A stretch of 40,599 nt of DNA from Gemmatimonadota bacterium (GCA_022822425.1 JAJEBS010000063.1:1-40599), one strand, 5' to 3'. Numbered from the stretch's first letter, positions 7,947 to 16,140 are shown. Numbers and translations: made by a program. The notes: generated from the sequence alone by a model not told the origin.

Positions 7947-8555
7947 TCAGCGGAGCAACGCCACCACCCCGAAGCCCGCGACGAGCAGAATGCCGAAGAT
8001 CCAGGTCAAGGTGTTGAAATGGCGATCGATCGTGCCCCGCAACGCGGGACCCCATCGGTACACCAGACCTCCCAGCACGAAGAAGCGCAGCCCGCGGGAG
8101 ACGCAGCTGGCCAGCACGAATACCGGGAAGTCGATGGCGAAGACCCCGGCCGAAAGCGTGAACACCTTGTACGGCAACGGAGTCAGGCCCGCCAGGAAGA
8201 TCACCCAGAAGTCGTAGCGCCCGTAGAGCTCCTGTACGCGCGCGAAGCTCTCCGGCGACACACCCGGGACGTGGGCGAAGAAAAACTGGTCGAAGAGGTG
8301 CCACGCGCCCGCACCGATGCCGTAGCCGATCACGCCGCCCAGGACCGACGCCGCCGTGGTCACCGCCGCGAAGCGCATGGACGCCGCCGGAGCGCCCAGG
8401 CAGAGCGCCAGCAGCAGCGGATCGGGCGGAATCGGGAACACCGACGACTCGGCCAGCGCGAGCACCGCCAGTGCCCAGGCGCCGTACGGCGTCCCGGCCC
8501 AGCTCAGCACCCAGTCGTAGAGACGGCGCGTCAACCCTGCATCGTCAGATCCCAC
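7947..8555 (-). CDS. YqaA-type VTT/DedA-like membrane protein
   Basis: A 202-residue inner-membrane protein of the VTT (SNARE-associated/DedA-like) superfamily, closest in layout to YqaA: RRLYDWVLSWAGTPYG, then AESSVFPIPPDPLLLAL, ASVLGGVIGYGIG, and the membrane re-entrant motif FLAGLTPLPYKVFTLSAG. DedA-superfamily proteins have been linked to lipid carrier or phospholipid scrambling; for this subfamily the substrate is unknown. The start is uncertain. I choose GTG at 8555, which has AAGGGG 8 bases upstream and overlaps the end of surE by 25 bases. A TTG at 8534 overlapping the surE stop (TTGA) is an alternative that would remove seven residues before the first helix. It is the last protein gene of the DUF512-der-plsY-gpsA-merR-surE unit. 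Confidence 0.85.
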   Translation of the reverse strand: MGSDDAGLTRRLYDWVLSWAGTPYGAWALAVLALAESSVFPIPPDPLLLALCLGAPAASMRFAAVTTAASVLGGVIGYGIGAGAWHLFDQFFFAHVPGVSPESFARVQELYGRYDFWVIFLAGLTPLPYKVFTLSAGVFAIDFPVFVLASCVSRGLRFFVLGGLVYRWGPALRGTIDRHFNTLTWIFGILLVAGFGVVALLR

Positions 8556-9283
8556 GCCCGCACCCCTTCGAGAAGCCTGTAGTTGGTGAGGTCGAGGTGG
8601 AGCGGGGTTACCGACACGTAGCCCTCCTCCACGGCACGGAAATCCGAGTCTGCGGAGCCGCTCCACGCCGGCGTCGACGCCCCGATCCAGTAGTACTCCT
8701 TTCCCATCGGATCGCGGCCGCGGATCAGCGAATCGCTGTACCTGCGGCGGCCCAGCCGGGTAACCCGCACCCCCTTCGCCTCCTCCGGGGGAATCGGGGG
8801 AAGGTTGACGTTGAAGAGGGTGTCGGTGGGAAACGGTCTGGCGAGCACCTGCTTCAGGAGGTCGGACAGAGGCTCGGACCAGCCCAGACCTTCGGTCAGG
8901 TCGCGTCCGGCGTACGACACCGCGACCGACGGGATGCCGAGCACGGTCGCTTCCATCGCGGCCGCCACGGTGCCCGAATAGAGGACATCCTCTCCCATGT
9001 TCGACCCGTGATTGACCCCGGAGAAGCAGACCGCAGGGCGCTCCTCGAGAAGCGCGCTGAGCGCCAGGATGACGCAGTCCGTCGGTGTACCGTCGACTAC
9101 GGATACGCCCCCGGGACCGGTTCGGGCGCGCAGCGGGAGATGCAGCGTGAGCGAGTGGCTGGTCGCGCTTTGCTCGCGATCGGGCGCCACCACATGCACC
9201 GAGCCGAGCCGCCGCGCCGCCCTCTGAAGGATGGCCAGGCCGGGAGCCATGTAGCCGTCATCGTTCGTGCACAGGATGTGCAT
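8531..9283 (-). CDS. surE: 5'/3'-nucleotidase SurE
   Basis: SurE is a cytosolic metal-dependent phosphatase that removes phosphate from nucleoside 5'- and 3'-monophosphates and short polyphosphates. The 250-residue product is full length and opens with MHILCTNDDGYMAPG, whose Asp8 and Asp9 bind the metal. Ser39 in DREQSATSHS and Asn91 in SGVNHGSNMGEDVLYSGTV complete the metal site known from the family. It starts 10 bases after the merR-like stop, without a strong ribosome site, so translation probably depends on coupling. Its 3' end overlaps the yqaA-like gene. Confidence 0.96.
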   Translation of the reverse strand: MHILCTNDDGYMAPGLAILQRAARRLGSVHVVAPDREQSATSHSLTLHLPLRARTGPGGVSVVDGTPTDCVILALSALLEERPAVCFSGVNHGSNMGEDVLYSGTVAAAMEATVLGIPSVAVSYAGRDLTEGLGWSEPLSDLLKQVLARPFPTDTLFNVNLPPIPPEEAKGVRVTRLGRRRYSDSLIRGRDPMGKEYYWIGASTPAWSGSADSDFRAVEEGYVSVTPLHLDLTNYRLLEGVRAWDLTMQG

Positions 9284-9293
9284 GCGCGGCCGG

Positions 9294-9665
9294 TCAGGAA
9301 TCGCCGGTCTCGGCGGGGCCGGAGAGGATCTCCATCAACTCCGCCAGGTCTCTCTTGAGCTGGCCGCGAAGTTCGGGAGCGAGCGCCGACTTGCGGGCCT
9401 CCTTGAGGCCTCCCGTCCTGCGCATCCGGGCCAGTTCCTGGCGGGCGCCTTCCACGGTGTACTTGTCTTCGTAGAGCAGACGCTTGAGCAGGAGCACAAG
9501 CTCGACCTCCCGGGGCCGATAGACCCGGTTGCCTGCCTGGTTCTTCACGGGGCGAAGCAGCTCGAATCGTGTTTCCCAGTAGCGCAGCACATGCGCCTGG
9601 ATGCCGGTGAGGTCGCATACTTCGCCGATGGAATAGTATGCGCGCCGCGCGATGGGTTCGTTCAA
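9294..9665 (-). CDS. MerR-family transcriptional regulator, short form
   Basis: A 123-residue DNA-binding protein. Residues 10-80 form a MerR winged helix-turn-helix: YYSIGEVCDLTGIQAHVLRY, then WETRF and NRVYRPREVELVLLLKRLL. The part after residue 80 is a short Arg/Lys/Glu-rich helix (ARQELARMRRTGG onward). There is no effector-binding domain and no metal-binding cysteine cluster, so it resembles the small MerR-like proteins often found in housekeeping operons rather than metal sensors. The start is TTG, supported by GGAGG five bases upstream and the lack of an in-frame ATG before the HTH. It sits between gpsA (34 bases upstream) and surE. Its targets are unknown; control of its own operon is a guess. 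Confidence 0.88.
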   Translation of the reverse strand: MNEPIARRAYYSIGEVCDLTGIQAHVLRYWETRFELLRPVKNQAGNRVYRPREVELVLLLKRLLYEDKYTVEGARQELARMRRTGGLKEARKSALAPELRGQLKRDLAELMEILSGPAETGDS

Positions 9666-9699
9666 TGGCTCCTCCCGGGCCCCCGGACCGCAGACGCGA

Positions 9700-10719
9700 T
9701 CACGACCAGTGCTCCGGCTTGGGGTCCCGCATCATGAGATTGTTCGCCGCCTCGGCAGGGTCCGTTCTCCCCATCAGGATATCGTAAACCTGGTCGCAGA
9801 TCGGCATCTCCACCCGATACCTGGCAGCCAACTCGTGCACGGCTTCGGCCGTCTTCACCCCCTCCGCCACCGCCGTCATCCCGCCCAGGATGTCGTCCAG
9901 GGTGCGCCCCCGTCCGAGCTCGAAGCCCACGGTGCGGTTGCGGCTCACGTGACCGGTGCAGGTAAGGACCAGATCGCCCATTCCCGCCAACCCGAAAAAA
10001 GTGGGCGGACGGGCGCCCATGGCAACCCCGAGCCGGGTGATTTCGGCCAGCCCGCGGGTGATCAGCGCACAGAGCGTGTTGTGTCCGAAGCCGTGGCCGG
10101 CCACAACCCCGGCGGCCAGCGCGATCACGTTCTTGAGCGCCCCGCCCAGCTCGACTCCGATCACGTCCTCGTTGGTGTACACGCGAAAGCTGGGGCCTTG
10201 AAGGGCGGCCTGAACCAGCAGGCGGGCCTGCTCCGATCGACTCGCCGCCACCACCGCGGTGGGCTGGCCGCGCACCACTTCCGCCGCGAAACTCGGACCC
10301 GAAAGCACGGTCAGGCGCTCGCTCTGTCGCCGTGTGAGCAGCTCGGCCATCACCTCGTCCATGCGTCGCAGGGTCGCGATCTCGATCCCCTTGGAGGCCG
10401 ACACCACCACGGCATCGGGTTCCAGGAAGGGCGCGGCGCCTCCCACGACGGCCCCGGCATACTGCGCCGGGCTCACCGACATGACGATCTCCGCGCCGGC
10501 GACGGCACGCGCCATTTCTCCGGTCGCCTCCAGGTTGCGCGGAAGCTCGATTCCGGGCAGGAAGCACTGGTTTTCGCCGCCTTCCCGGATCTGCTGCACG
10601 ACCTCGGGCTCGCGCGCCCACAGGCAGACGTCGTGCCCCCTGCCGGCCGCAAGCGCCGCCAGCGCCGTGCCCCAGCTGCCGGCGCCCAGCACGCCGATCC
10701 TGTGGGCCGGATCAGCCAC
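9700..10719 (-). CDS. gpsA: Glycerol-3-phosphate dehydrogenase [NAD(P)+]
   Basis: GpsA reduces dihydroxyacetone phosphate to sn-glycerol-3-phosphate, the backbone precursor for phospholipids. The 339-residue product has the dinucleotide-binding loop GVLGAGSWGTALA (G12, G14, G17), a conserved SASKGIE (Lys110), SGPSFAAEV (140-148) and the substrate-site LGGALKNVIALAAG with Lys196. It continues with ITRGLAEITRLG and GLAGMGDLVLTCTG, all standard for bacterial GpsA. The start is GTG and overlaps the 3' end of plsY by 8 bases. This places the enzyme that makes glycerol-3-phosphate directly after the acyltransferase that uses it. Confidence 0.97.
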   Translation of the reverse strand: MADPAHRIGVLGAGSWGTALAALAAGRGHDVCLWAREPEVVQQIREGGENQCFLPGIELPRNLEATGEMARAVAGAEIVMSVSPAQYAGAVVGGAAPFLEPDAVVVSASKGIEIATLRRMDEVMAELLTRRQSERLTVLSGPSFAAEVVRGQPTAVVAASRSEQARLLVQAALQGPSFRVYTNEDVIGVELGGALKNVIALAAGVVAGHGFGHNTLCALITRGLAEITRLGVAMGARPPTFFGLAGMGDLVLTCTGHVSRNRTVGFELGRGRTLDDILGGMTAVAEGVKTAEAVHELAARYRVEMPICDQVYDILMGRTDPAEAANNLMMRDPKPEHWS

Positions 10720-11347
10720 CTTCGCCCCGCCGGGCCCGGCGATCGCTGTTGATACGCTTTTCCTCGCCTCTCAGCAATCGCCCGATGTTGGACCGGTGCG
10801 CCCAGACGACGAAAGCTCCGGCCAGGATCGCGAACCCCGTGACCCAGGGATCTTCCGAGCGACCCGCCGCATTCCCGACCAGCACCGTCGCCGGCAGCGC
10901 GACAGCCGCCGCGATCGATGCCAGCGATACGATGCCCCGCATCGCCAGGACCAGCGCCCAGACCAGCGCGGCGGCCAGCACGGCGAGCGGCGACAGCGCG
11001 AGAAAGGCTCCGGCGGCGGTGGCGACGCCCTTCCCGCCCCGGAAGCGCACCCAGCAGGAGAAGGTGTGGCCGAGGATCGCGGCCGCCCCGTAGGCTGCCG
11101 CCCATCCGTCCGCAGCGCCGCCGTCGAGCATCGGAAACAGCCAGGCCGGCAGCCAGCCCTTGCCGACGTCCACCAGTCCCACCGGCACCGCCACGCGCAA
11201 CCCCATCGCGCGGTAGACGTTGGTCGCGCCCAGGTTGCCGCTTCCCTCGCGCCGCAGGTCCATTCCGCCGATCGCCTTCCCGACCACGAAGCTGGTGGGC
11301 AGCGATCCCGCGAGATAGGCGGCCAGCACCCAGATCACCGGGGTCAT
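10712..11347 (-). CDS. plsY: Glycerol-3-phosphate acyltransferase PlsY
   Basis: PlsY is the inner-membrane enzyme that moves an acyl group from acyl-phosphate to glycerol-3-phosphate, making lysophosphatidic acid. The 211-residue protein has about five to seven hydrophobic segments and the family's three cytosolic motifs: GSLPTSFVVGK early on, then GSGNLGATNVYR (36-47), and GHTFSCWVRFRGGKGVATAAG in the centre. The Arg/Lys-rich C-terminus (RRARRGEGG) is short. The ATG overlaps the der stop (ATGA), and the gene overlaps gpsA by 8 bases, so der, plsY and gpsA form one translationally coupled run. Confidence 0.96.
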   Translation of the reverse strand: MTPVIWVLAAYLAGSLPTSFVVGKAIGGMDLRREGSGNLGATNVYRAMGLRVAVPVGLVDVGKGWLPAWLFPMLDGGAADGWAAAYGAAAILGHTFSCWVRFRGGKGVATAAGAFLALSPLAVLAAALVWALVLAMRGIVSLASIAAAVALPATVLVGNAAGRSEDPWVTGFAILAGAFVVWAHRSNIGRLLRGEEKRINSDRRARRGEGG

Positions 11348-12681
11348 CGTCTACCCGAGCCTCCATCCGCCTTGAAGCGCATCCGCAGCGGGGAGCCGGC
11401 CATCGGCCACCGGCTGCGGAACCCGTTCTCAAGATAACGAACGTACGCCGGTTGAATCTCTCTCGGCAGATTGCTGAAGAGGACGAAGGCCGGAGGGGCG
11501 ACGCCCACCTGGGTGCCGTAGCGGACCTTGACCGCGCGTCCGCGCGAGTGGGCCGGCGGATGCCGCGCCACCAGCCGCTCCAGCTCCCGGTTCAATTCGG
11601 CGGTCGGGATGCGCCGTTCCCGCTCCGCCTGGACCCGGAGCACGAGGTCGAGGGTCCTGCGCACCCGCTGGCCGGTGAGCGCCGAGGTGAAGACGAAGGG
11701 CACCCAGCGAAGAAACGGGGTTCGGGCGCGCACCGCCTTTTCAATTCCGGGCGCCGTGGAGCCGTTTCTCTCGACCAGATCCCATTTGTTGACGACCAGG
11801 ATAACCCCGCAGCCCGAGTCCCACGCTGCCTCGGCAACCTTCACGTCCTGCATGTGGATACCGGAGGAGGCATCCGTCAGAACCAGGCAGACGTCCGCCT
11901 CGCGGATCACCCGGTTCGCCCGCAGCCACGCATAGTACTCGATGGAGTCGTGGATGCGGGCCTGCCGACGGAGCCCGGCGGTGTCCACGAAAACCAGACT
12001 GCGGCCGTGGTAGCGCATCGTGGAGTCCACGGGGTCGCGTGTGGTGCCGGCCGTCTCGCTGACCACCATGCGTTCCTCGCCGAAGAGCCGGTTGACGAAG
12101 CTCGACTTGCCCACGTTGGGCTTGCCGATCACCGCCACCCGCATTGTGTCCGGCTCGGCGGGGACGGTCTCGGCGTCGGGGAGCGCCTCCAGCACCACGT
12201 CGAGCAGGTCGCCGCTTCCCTTTCCGGAAATCGCGCTCACGGGGACGGGCTCGCCCACGCCCAGCGCCCAGAACTCGTGATGGGAGGTCTCGCGCGGCAG
12301 GTTGTCCACCTTGTTCGCCACCAGCAGGACCGGGCGCTCGCTCAGCCGCAGCACCGTGGCCAGCTTTTCGTCCAGCGGATGGATGCCGTCCCTGGCGTCG
12401 ACCACGAAGAGAATCAGGTCGGCTTCCCCGACCGCCGCCAGCGCCTGGGCGCGCACCGCCCGGTCGAGCGGGCGGTCACTGCCCTCCACCACCCCGCCGG
12501 TGTCGACGAGGAAGAAGTCCCTTCCCGCCCAGTCGGCGCGGGCGAAGTGCCGGTCCCGGGTCACGCCCGGGGTGTCGTCAACGATCGCCTTGCGCCGTCC
12601 CAGAACGCGATTGAAGAGGGTGGACTTGCCCACGTTGGGACGGCCGACCACCGCGACCACCGGAAGCCGGATGCCGATCAT
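11344..12681 (-). CDS. der: GTPase Der (EngA), ribosome assembly factor
   Basis: Der is a double-GTPase that acts in late 50S subunit assembly. The 445-residue protein has two consecutive G domains. The first has the P-loop GRPNVGKST (13-21), TPGVTRDRH, DTGG and NKVD. The second has GKPNVGKSS, TAGTTRDPVD, DTAG and NKWD. A C-terminal KH-like domain ends in RYLENGFRSRWPMAGSPLRMRFK. The ATG is fixed by its 4-base overlap (ATGA) with the stop of the DUF512 gene and by MIGIRLPVVAVVG matching the family start. The same frame stays open for 235 codons upstream, but that part is the shadow of the DUF512 gene. Confidence 0.97.
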   Translation of the reverse strand: MIGIRLPVVAVVGRPNVGKSTLFNRVLGRRKAIVDDTPGVTRDRHFARADWAGRDFFLVDTGGVVEGSDRPLDRAVRAQALAAVGEADLILFVVDARDGIHPLDEKLATVLRLSERPVLLVANKVDNLPRETSHHEFWALGVGEPVPVSAISGKGSGDLLDVVLEALPDAETVPAEPDTMRVAVIGKPNVGKSSFVNRLFGEERMVVSETAGTTRDPVDSTMRYHGRSLVFVDTAGLRRQARIHDSIEYYAWLRANRVIREADVCLVLTDASSGIHMQDVKVAEAAWDSGCGVILVVNKWDLVERNGSTAPGIEKAVRARTPFLRWVPFVFTSALTGQRVRRTLDLVLRVQAERERRIPTAELNRELERLVARHPPAHSRGRAVKVRYGTQVGVAPPAFVLFSNLPREIQPAYVRYLENGFRSRWPMAGSPLRMRFKADGGSGRR

Positions 12682-13949
12682 GGTCCCGACAGCAAGCGCG
12701 TGATCTCGTGGCCGGCAAGCACCTTCGCCGGCGCCAGTTCGCGCTCCAGGCGCGCGAGAGGGTAGTCGTCGACGAACACTCCATCGGAGTTCAGAGCCTC
12801 GGCCGGAAGCAGGACGACGTCCTCCCGCCTTCCCTCCCCCAGCGCCGCGCGCATGTCGTGCCCCGCGAGCAGGCCCGCGACCGTCACCCCGTCCCCGAAG
12901 TAGCGGTTGGTCACGGCGAGCACCTCGACTTGCGCCCGCGTGGCGGATTCCAGGCGCCCGGCGCGGGCTTCGATCCAGGGCGCCATCGACCGGCCCGTCA
13001 CCACCCGGATGCGATGCCCGGAGAGATCGGGAAGCGTGCCCATCCCGGCGTCGAGGTCGTCCAGGAAGCGGCGCACCGCCCCCACCCCGTTTTCCATCAG
13101 CGAGAGGTCGTCGTAGTAGGAGACATCCGGCACCTCCATCCCGGCGATCAGGAACATCTCGTCGGCGGCGTAGGCCCATCGGGTTTCGCGCCGCCCGGGC
13201 GTCCGCTGCCGAGCCCGCTCGACCTGTTCGATCGCGAAGGCGGCCTCGGCCGCGGCGAGGCGCCGCACCGGCCGGTTCTCGTTGTACCTGGTGAGGCCCA
13301 CCGGAACCACCGACAGCGAGCGCACCCCCGTCCCCAGCGACCAGAGGTCGTCGATGGTCCGTTCGAGGTGCGCGCCGTCGTTCCATTCCGGGCAGAGCAC
13401 TACCTGGGTGTGCACCTCCAGCCCCCCTTCGAGCAGGAAGGAGAGCTGCTCCATGATGAGCCCCGCTCGCCGGTTGACCAGCAGACGTTCGCGTACCGCC
13501 GGCTCGGTGGCGTGCACGCTCACGTACAGCGGCGAGATGCGCTGGTCGACGAGCCGCTGGAGGCCGCGCGGTCCCAGGTTGGTCAGGGTGACGTAGCTCC
13601 CGTAGGTGAAGGAGAGCCGGAAGTCGTCATCACGCAGCCACAGGCTGCGACGCGCGTCCTTCGGATTGCCGTCGATGAAGCAGAAGACGCACTTGTTGGC
13701 GCATTCGCGGATCTTGTCGGGTTCCGGGACCAGCCCGATCGGGGTCCCCGGATCCCGTTCGATCTCGTAGACGGAGTGTTCGCCTGCCGGAGAGACCGTC
13801 TCGACGGCCAGATCCGGGTCCCCGAGCAGGAAGGCCAGGTCGATGCCGTCGCGCACACGCTGCCCGTTGATGCGCACGACGCGGGTGCCGATCTCGAGCC
13901 GGAGCTCGTCGGCGATGCTCCCGCTCTCCACCCCGGCGATCCGGACCAT
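12678..13949 (-). CDS. DUF512 protein: PDZ-like domain plus radical-SAM-type cluster motif
   Basis: A 423-residue protein of the DUF512 family, whose members commonly sit next to der. Residues 1-65 are PDZ-like (GVESGSIADELRLEIG, RINGQRVRD). A CxxxCxxC motif follows, CANKCVFC with Cys83, Cys87 and Cys90, in the family context CVFCFIDGNP, matching the [4Fe-4S] site of radical SAM enzymes. After it come the family blocks RLSFTYGSYVTLTNL and SPLYVSVHATEP. The C-terminal third contains the DUF512 domain (SYYDDLSLMENGVGAVRRF and RYFGDGVTVAGLL). The reaction is unknown. GGAGG lies 8 bases before the ATG. Its stop overlaps the der start (ATGA), a conserved arrangement that suggests a link to ribosome or tRNA biology. 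Confidence 0.92.
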   Translation of the reverse strand: MVRIAGVESGSIADELRLEIGTRVVRINGQRVRDGIDLAFLLGDPDLAVETVSPAGEHSVYEIERDPGTPIGLVPEPDKIRECANKCVFCFIDGNPKDARRSLWLRDDDFRLSFTYGSYVTLTNLGPRGLQRLVDQRISPLYVSVHATEPAVRERLLVNRRAGLIMEQLSFLLEGGLEVHTQVVLCPEWNDGAHLERTIDDLWSLGTGVRSLSVVPVGLTRYNENRPVRRLAAAEAAFAIEQVERARQRTPGRRETRWAYAADEMFLIAGMEVPDVSYYDDLSLMENGVGAVRRFLDDLDAGMGTLPDLSGHRIRVVTGRSMAPWIEARAGRLESATRAQVEVLAVTNRYFGDGVTVAGLLAGHDMRAALGEGRREDVVLLPAEALNSDGVFVDDYPLARLERELAPAKVLAGHEITRLLSGP

Positions 13950-13979
13950 CTCCTGTTCCTCCGGCGCCTCCGCAGTCGC

Positions 13980-14387
13980 TCAGCGGCCGCCCGGCGCGCT
14001 CTCCATCGCGGGGCCCCTAAGCTGCACGACGATCACCTCCACCGGCTCCGGTCCCTCGTTCACGTCCCCATGCAGTTCGCCCGGCGGGTCGGCCTCCAGC
14101 CAGTAGGCGCTGCCGGTCTCCCAGGTCATGTCGCGCCGCTCGCCGGCGTCGTTCACAACCGTCAGCGTCCCGCCCTTGAGCGCGATGATGGCGCGGGGAT
14201 TGTCGTGACGGTGCATCTCCAGCGGCTGGTTGGGCACGATCACGCTCTTCCAGACCTCGACATACTCGTTCTCGAACTGGGGCGTGCGTCCGGTCGTCTG
14301 CTCCGGCTCTCCCGAGGACTCGGCCCCGGGCCCGCAGGCGGCAACCAGCAAGGCGATGGTGGAGGTCGCGGTCAGGATGGGCTTCAT
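13980..14387 (-). CDS. Cupin-fold lipoprotein, unknown function
   Basis: A 135-residue exported protein. The N-terminus MKPILTATSTIALLVAAC is a lipoprotein signal with Cys18 as the acylated residue. A Gly/Ser/Glu linker follows, then a single small cupin barrel: HRHDNPRAIIALKGGTLTVV (His59, His61) and ELHGDVNEG (His106), which could bind one metal ion. No catalytic function can be assigned. The ATG at 14387 is chosen over the upstream start at 14441 because GGAGA is 8 bases before it and it opens the signal peptide. It lies 30 bases upstream of the DUF512 gene and 87 bases downstream of tRNA-Gly on the same strand. Confidence 0.82.
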   Translation of the reverse strand: MKPILTATSTIALLVAACGPGAESSGEPEQTTGRTPQFENEYVEVWKSVIVPNQPLEMHRHDNPRAIIALKGGTLTVVNDAGERRDMTWETGSAYWLEADPPGELHGDVNEGPEPVEVIVVQLRGPAMESAPGGR

Positions 14388-14474
14388 GGTGCTCGTCTCC
14401 AGGTCTGAACGGCGCGGGCAGGTCGGCATCGCGTCCGGCAAGGAACGGGCGACGGATTCGTCACCCGGGAAGGA

Positions 14475-14547
14475 AGCGGGCGACCGGGCTCGAACCGGCG
14501 ACCCTCAGCTTGGGAAGCTGATGCTCTACCAACTGAGCTACGCCCGC
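14475..14547 (-). tRNA. tRNA-Gly (anticodon CCC)
   Basis: The minus strand folds as a cloverleaf. The acceptor stem is GCGGGCG pairing with CGCCCGC. The D arm is GCTC/GAGC. The anticodon stem TCAGC/GCTGA closes the loop TTCCCAA, giving anticodon CCC. The T arm is CCGG around TTCGAGC. The discriminator is T and CCA is not encoded. It decodes GGG. It lies between the TPR lipoprotein gene and the cupin lipoprotein gene. Confidence 0.96.
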
Positions 14548-14570
14548 GGGCGGACCTGACCGGGAGGCGG

Positions 14571-14604
14571 CCCGGGCGACGCGTCGTCCGCGCCGTCGCC
14601 CGGG
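14571..14604 (-). terminator. Strong GC hairpin downstream of TPR gene
   Basis: CCCGGGCGACG (14571-14581) and CGTCGCCCGGG (14594-14604) form a perfect 11-bp stem with a 12-base loop, 23 bases past the TPR stop and 23 bases before tRNA-Gly. There is no T-run after it on either strand. It is probably a GC-type terminator or transcript-stabilising hairpin for the TPR gene, or a processing site ahead of the tRNA. Confidence 0.55.
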
Positions 14605-14627
14605 GGCCCCCGCAGGCCCTGCGAAAA

Positions 14628-16049
14628 TCATGGCTCCGGAGAAATGACCTCGTATCGATAGGCGACCACGTCCTGGTCGGTGTCCAGTTCGACTCGGAAC
14701 ACCTCCCTCATCTCCGCGGCAGGCACCGGCACCGAGACGTCCCGGGTTCCGATTTCGAGCCCGTCCGCGCCGTAGAAAAACACGCGGATGTCGACAGAGC
14801 CGCCTTCCAGGGTGTGGTTGACAAGCTCCCCGTTAACGACCCCGCCGCCCCCGCCGAACGGCTGCAGCATGGTGCCGTCGATCTCGAACTCCAGGGTCGC
14901 CATTTCCTCTTCCAGAACCCGCGCCGCCTCCGCCGTGTCCCCCTGGGACATCAGCCCCTGGGCCAGCAGCCGGTAGACGTTGTTGTTGTACGGGTCCATT
15001 TCCGCGAGCGATACCGCCGCCGGATACAGTTCCTCCAGCTCTCCGGCGAGGTAGAGTGCCTGGGCGTAGTTGTAGAGCGCGTCCCGGCTCTCGGGAATGA
15101 GCTCGTACGACCGGCCGAAAGCCTGCGCCGCCATCGAGTAATTCTCGGCGTTGTAGAGGCCGATGCCGGTGACGTAGTAGTCGCGCGCATTCAGGTCGGT
15201 TCGCGCCAGGAGCGCCTCGTAGATTTCGGCGGCCTCCGCGTTGCGGTCCATGGACATCAGGACCACGGCGAGGTTGCTCAGCGCGGTGACGTTGTCCGGG
15301 CTTCGCTCCAGATAGGTGCGGTAGGCCACCTCGGCTTCCTCGTTGCGGCCGGCGTTCGCCAGGATCTGGGCCAGGTTGAAGGCGGCGATCTCCTCGTTTT
15401 CCGACCATGTCGCCTGGATGTCTTCCGGCTGCGCGTCGAATTCGGGGCTCCGAAGCAGCTCGAGTGCGGTCCTGTACCAGTCCACCGCATCGCTATCGTT
15501 GCCAAGCTGTGCGTGGAGTGAACCCAGGTTGAGCATCGCCTCCGGACGCCCCTTGTAGATCGTGTGCGCCGACTCCAGCTGGGGGATCGCCCCTTCCATG
15601 TCGCCCGCCTGGATCAGGTTCACCGCCAGGTTGTACTGACTCACCCACTGCTGCTCGCGGAGAGGGTTCAGGTCGAACGAGTAGAGCGGGTAGAGGTCTT
15701 CGGCCGTCGTCCACATCGAGTCGGCGCCGGCGAGGTCGTTCAGCCCCACGTAGGCTTCTCCGGCCTGGCGGTACGACTGGGGATTGTTGGGCTCGTTGGC
15801 GATGCCGTCGAGGGCCGCCTGAAGCGCTTCCTCGTACCGCGACTGGCGTTCCGCAGGGTCGGCGTTCTGCATGGCCTGGGACAGTGCCAGCGCGGCAGTG
15901 CGCGTAAACATGTTGTCGCGCGGCGGGACTCCCTCCTCCATGCCCGGCGGCATGGGCGTGTCGCCCCCGCCACCACCTGAACCGGCGGCGCATCCGCCCG
16001 CCACGATCACCATACTCGCCGCCAGCACGACGCCAGGCTGGAACCTCAT
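14628..16049 (-). CDS. TPR-repeat lipoprotein, unknown function
   Basis: A 473-residue exported protein. The signal peptide ends VAGGC (Cys20), followed by a Gly-rich linker. From about residue 50 to 370 it is made of tetratricopeptide repeats, about seven, with recognisable units such as YNLAVNLIQAGDMEGAIPQL, EAMLNLGSLHAQLGNDSDAV, FNLAQILANAGRNEEAEVAY and ALYNYAQALYLAGELEELYP. The last 90 residues are a beta-rich module (GGSVDIRVFFYGADGLEIG) resembling the FxLYD-type extracellular fold. It is likely an envelope scaffold protein. GAGGAGG is placed 7 bases before the ATG at 16049. The open frame extends much further upstream but without coding character. It has its own intergenic region of 173 bases, so it is probably the first gene of a separate unit. 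Confidence 0.85.
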   Translation of the reverse strand: MRFQPGVVLAASMVIVAGGCAAGSGGGGGDTPMPPGMEEGVPPRDNMFTRTAALALSQAMQNADPAERQSRYEEALQAALDGIANEPNNPQSYRQAGEAYVGLNDLAGADSMWTTAEDLYPLYSFDLNPLREQQWVSQYNLAVNLIQAGDMEGAIPQLESAHTIYKGRPEAMLNLGSLHAQLGNDSDAVDWYRTALELLRSPEFDAQPEDIQATWSENEEIAAFNLAQILANAGRNEEAEVAYRTYLERSPDNVTALSNLAVVLMSMDRNAEAAEIYEALLARTDLNARDYYVTGIGLYNAENYSMAAQAFGRSYELIPESRDALYNYAQALYLAGELEELYPAAVSLAEMDPYNNNVYRLLAQGLMSQGDTAEAARVLEEEMATLEFEIDGTMLQPFGGGGGVVNGELVNHTLEGGSVDIRVFFYGADGLEIGTRDVSVPVPAAEMREVFRVELDTDQDVVAYRYEVISPEP

Positions 16050-16109
16050 CCGGCTTCCTCCTCTCGATTGATGCGCACATGAGCTGCCGCTCCGCACGCG
16101 GTTTCCAAG

Positions 16110-16140
16110 TGTCAGATAATGGCACTCGTAGAACCTGACA
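16110..16140. promoter_or_regulatory. Inverted repeat upstream of TPR lipoprotein gene, candidate operator
   Basis: TGTCAG (16110-16115) and CTGACA (16135-16140) are a perfect inverted repeat separated by 19 bases. It is centred about 76 bases before the TPR start, in the most AT-rich part of the gap. The minus strand between the arms contains CATTATC, a weak -10-like element. It could be a repressor or activator site for the TPR gene. Confidence 0.35.

Noticed and set aside
7803-8582. 259-codon plus-strand frame running through the tRNA-Arg locus and the yqaA-like gene
   Set aside because: It crosses a well-folded tRNA gene and is antisense to a protein with clear family motifs.
12682-13386. 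Upstream in-frame extension of der inside the DUF512 gene
   Set aside because: The DUF512 frame carries the conserved motifs; the der ATG is set by the ATGA overlap and family start.
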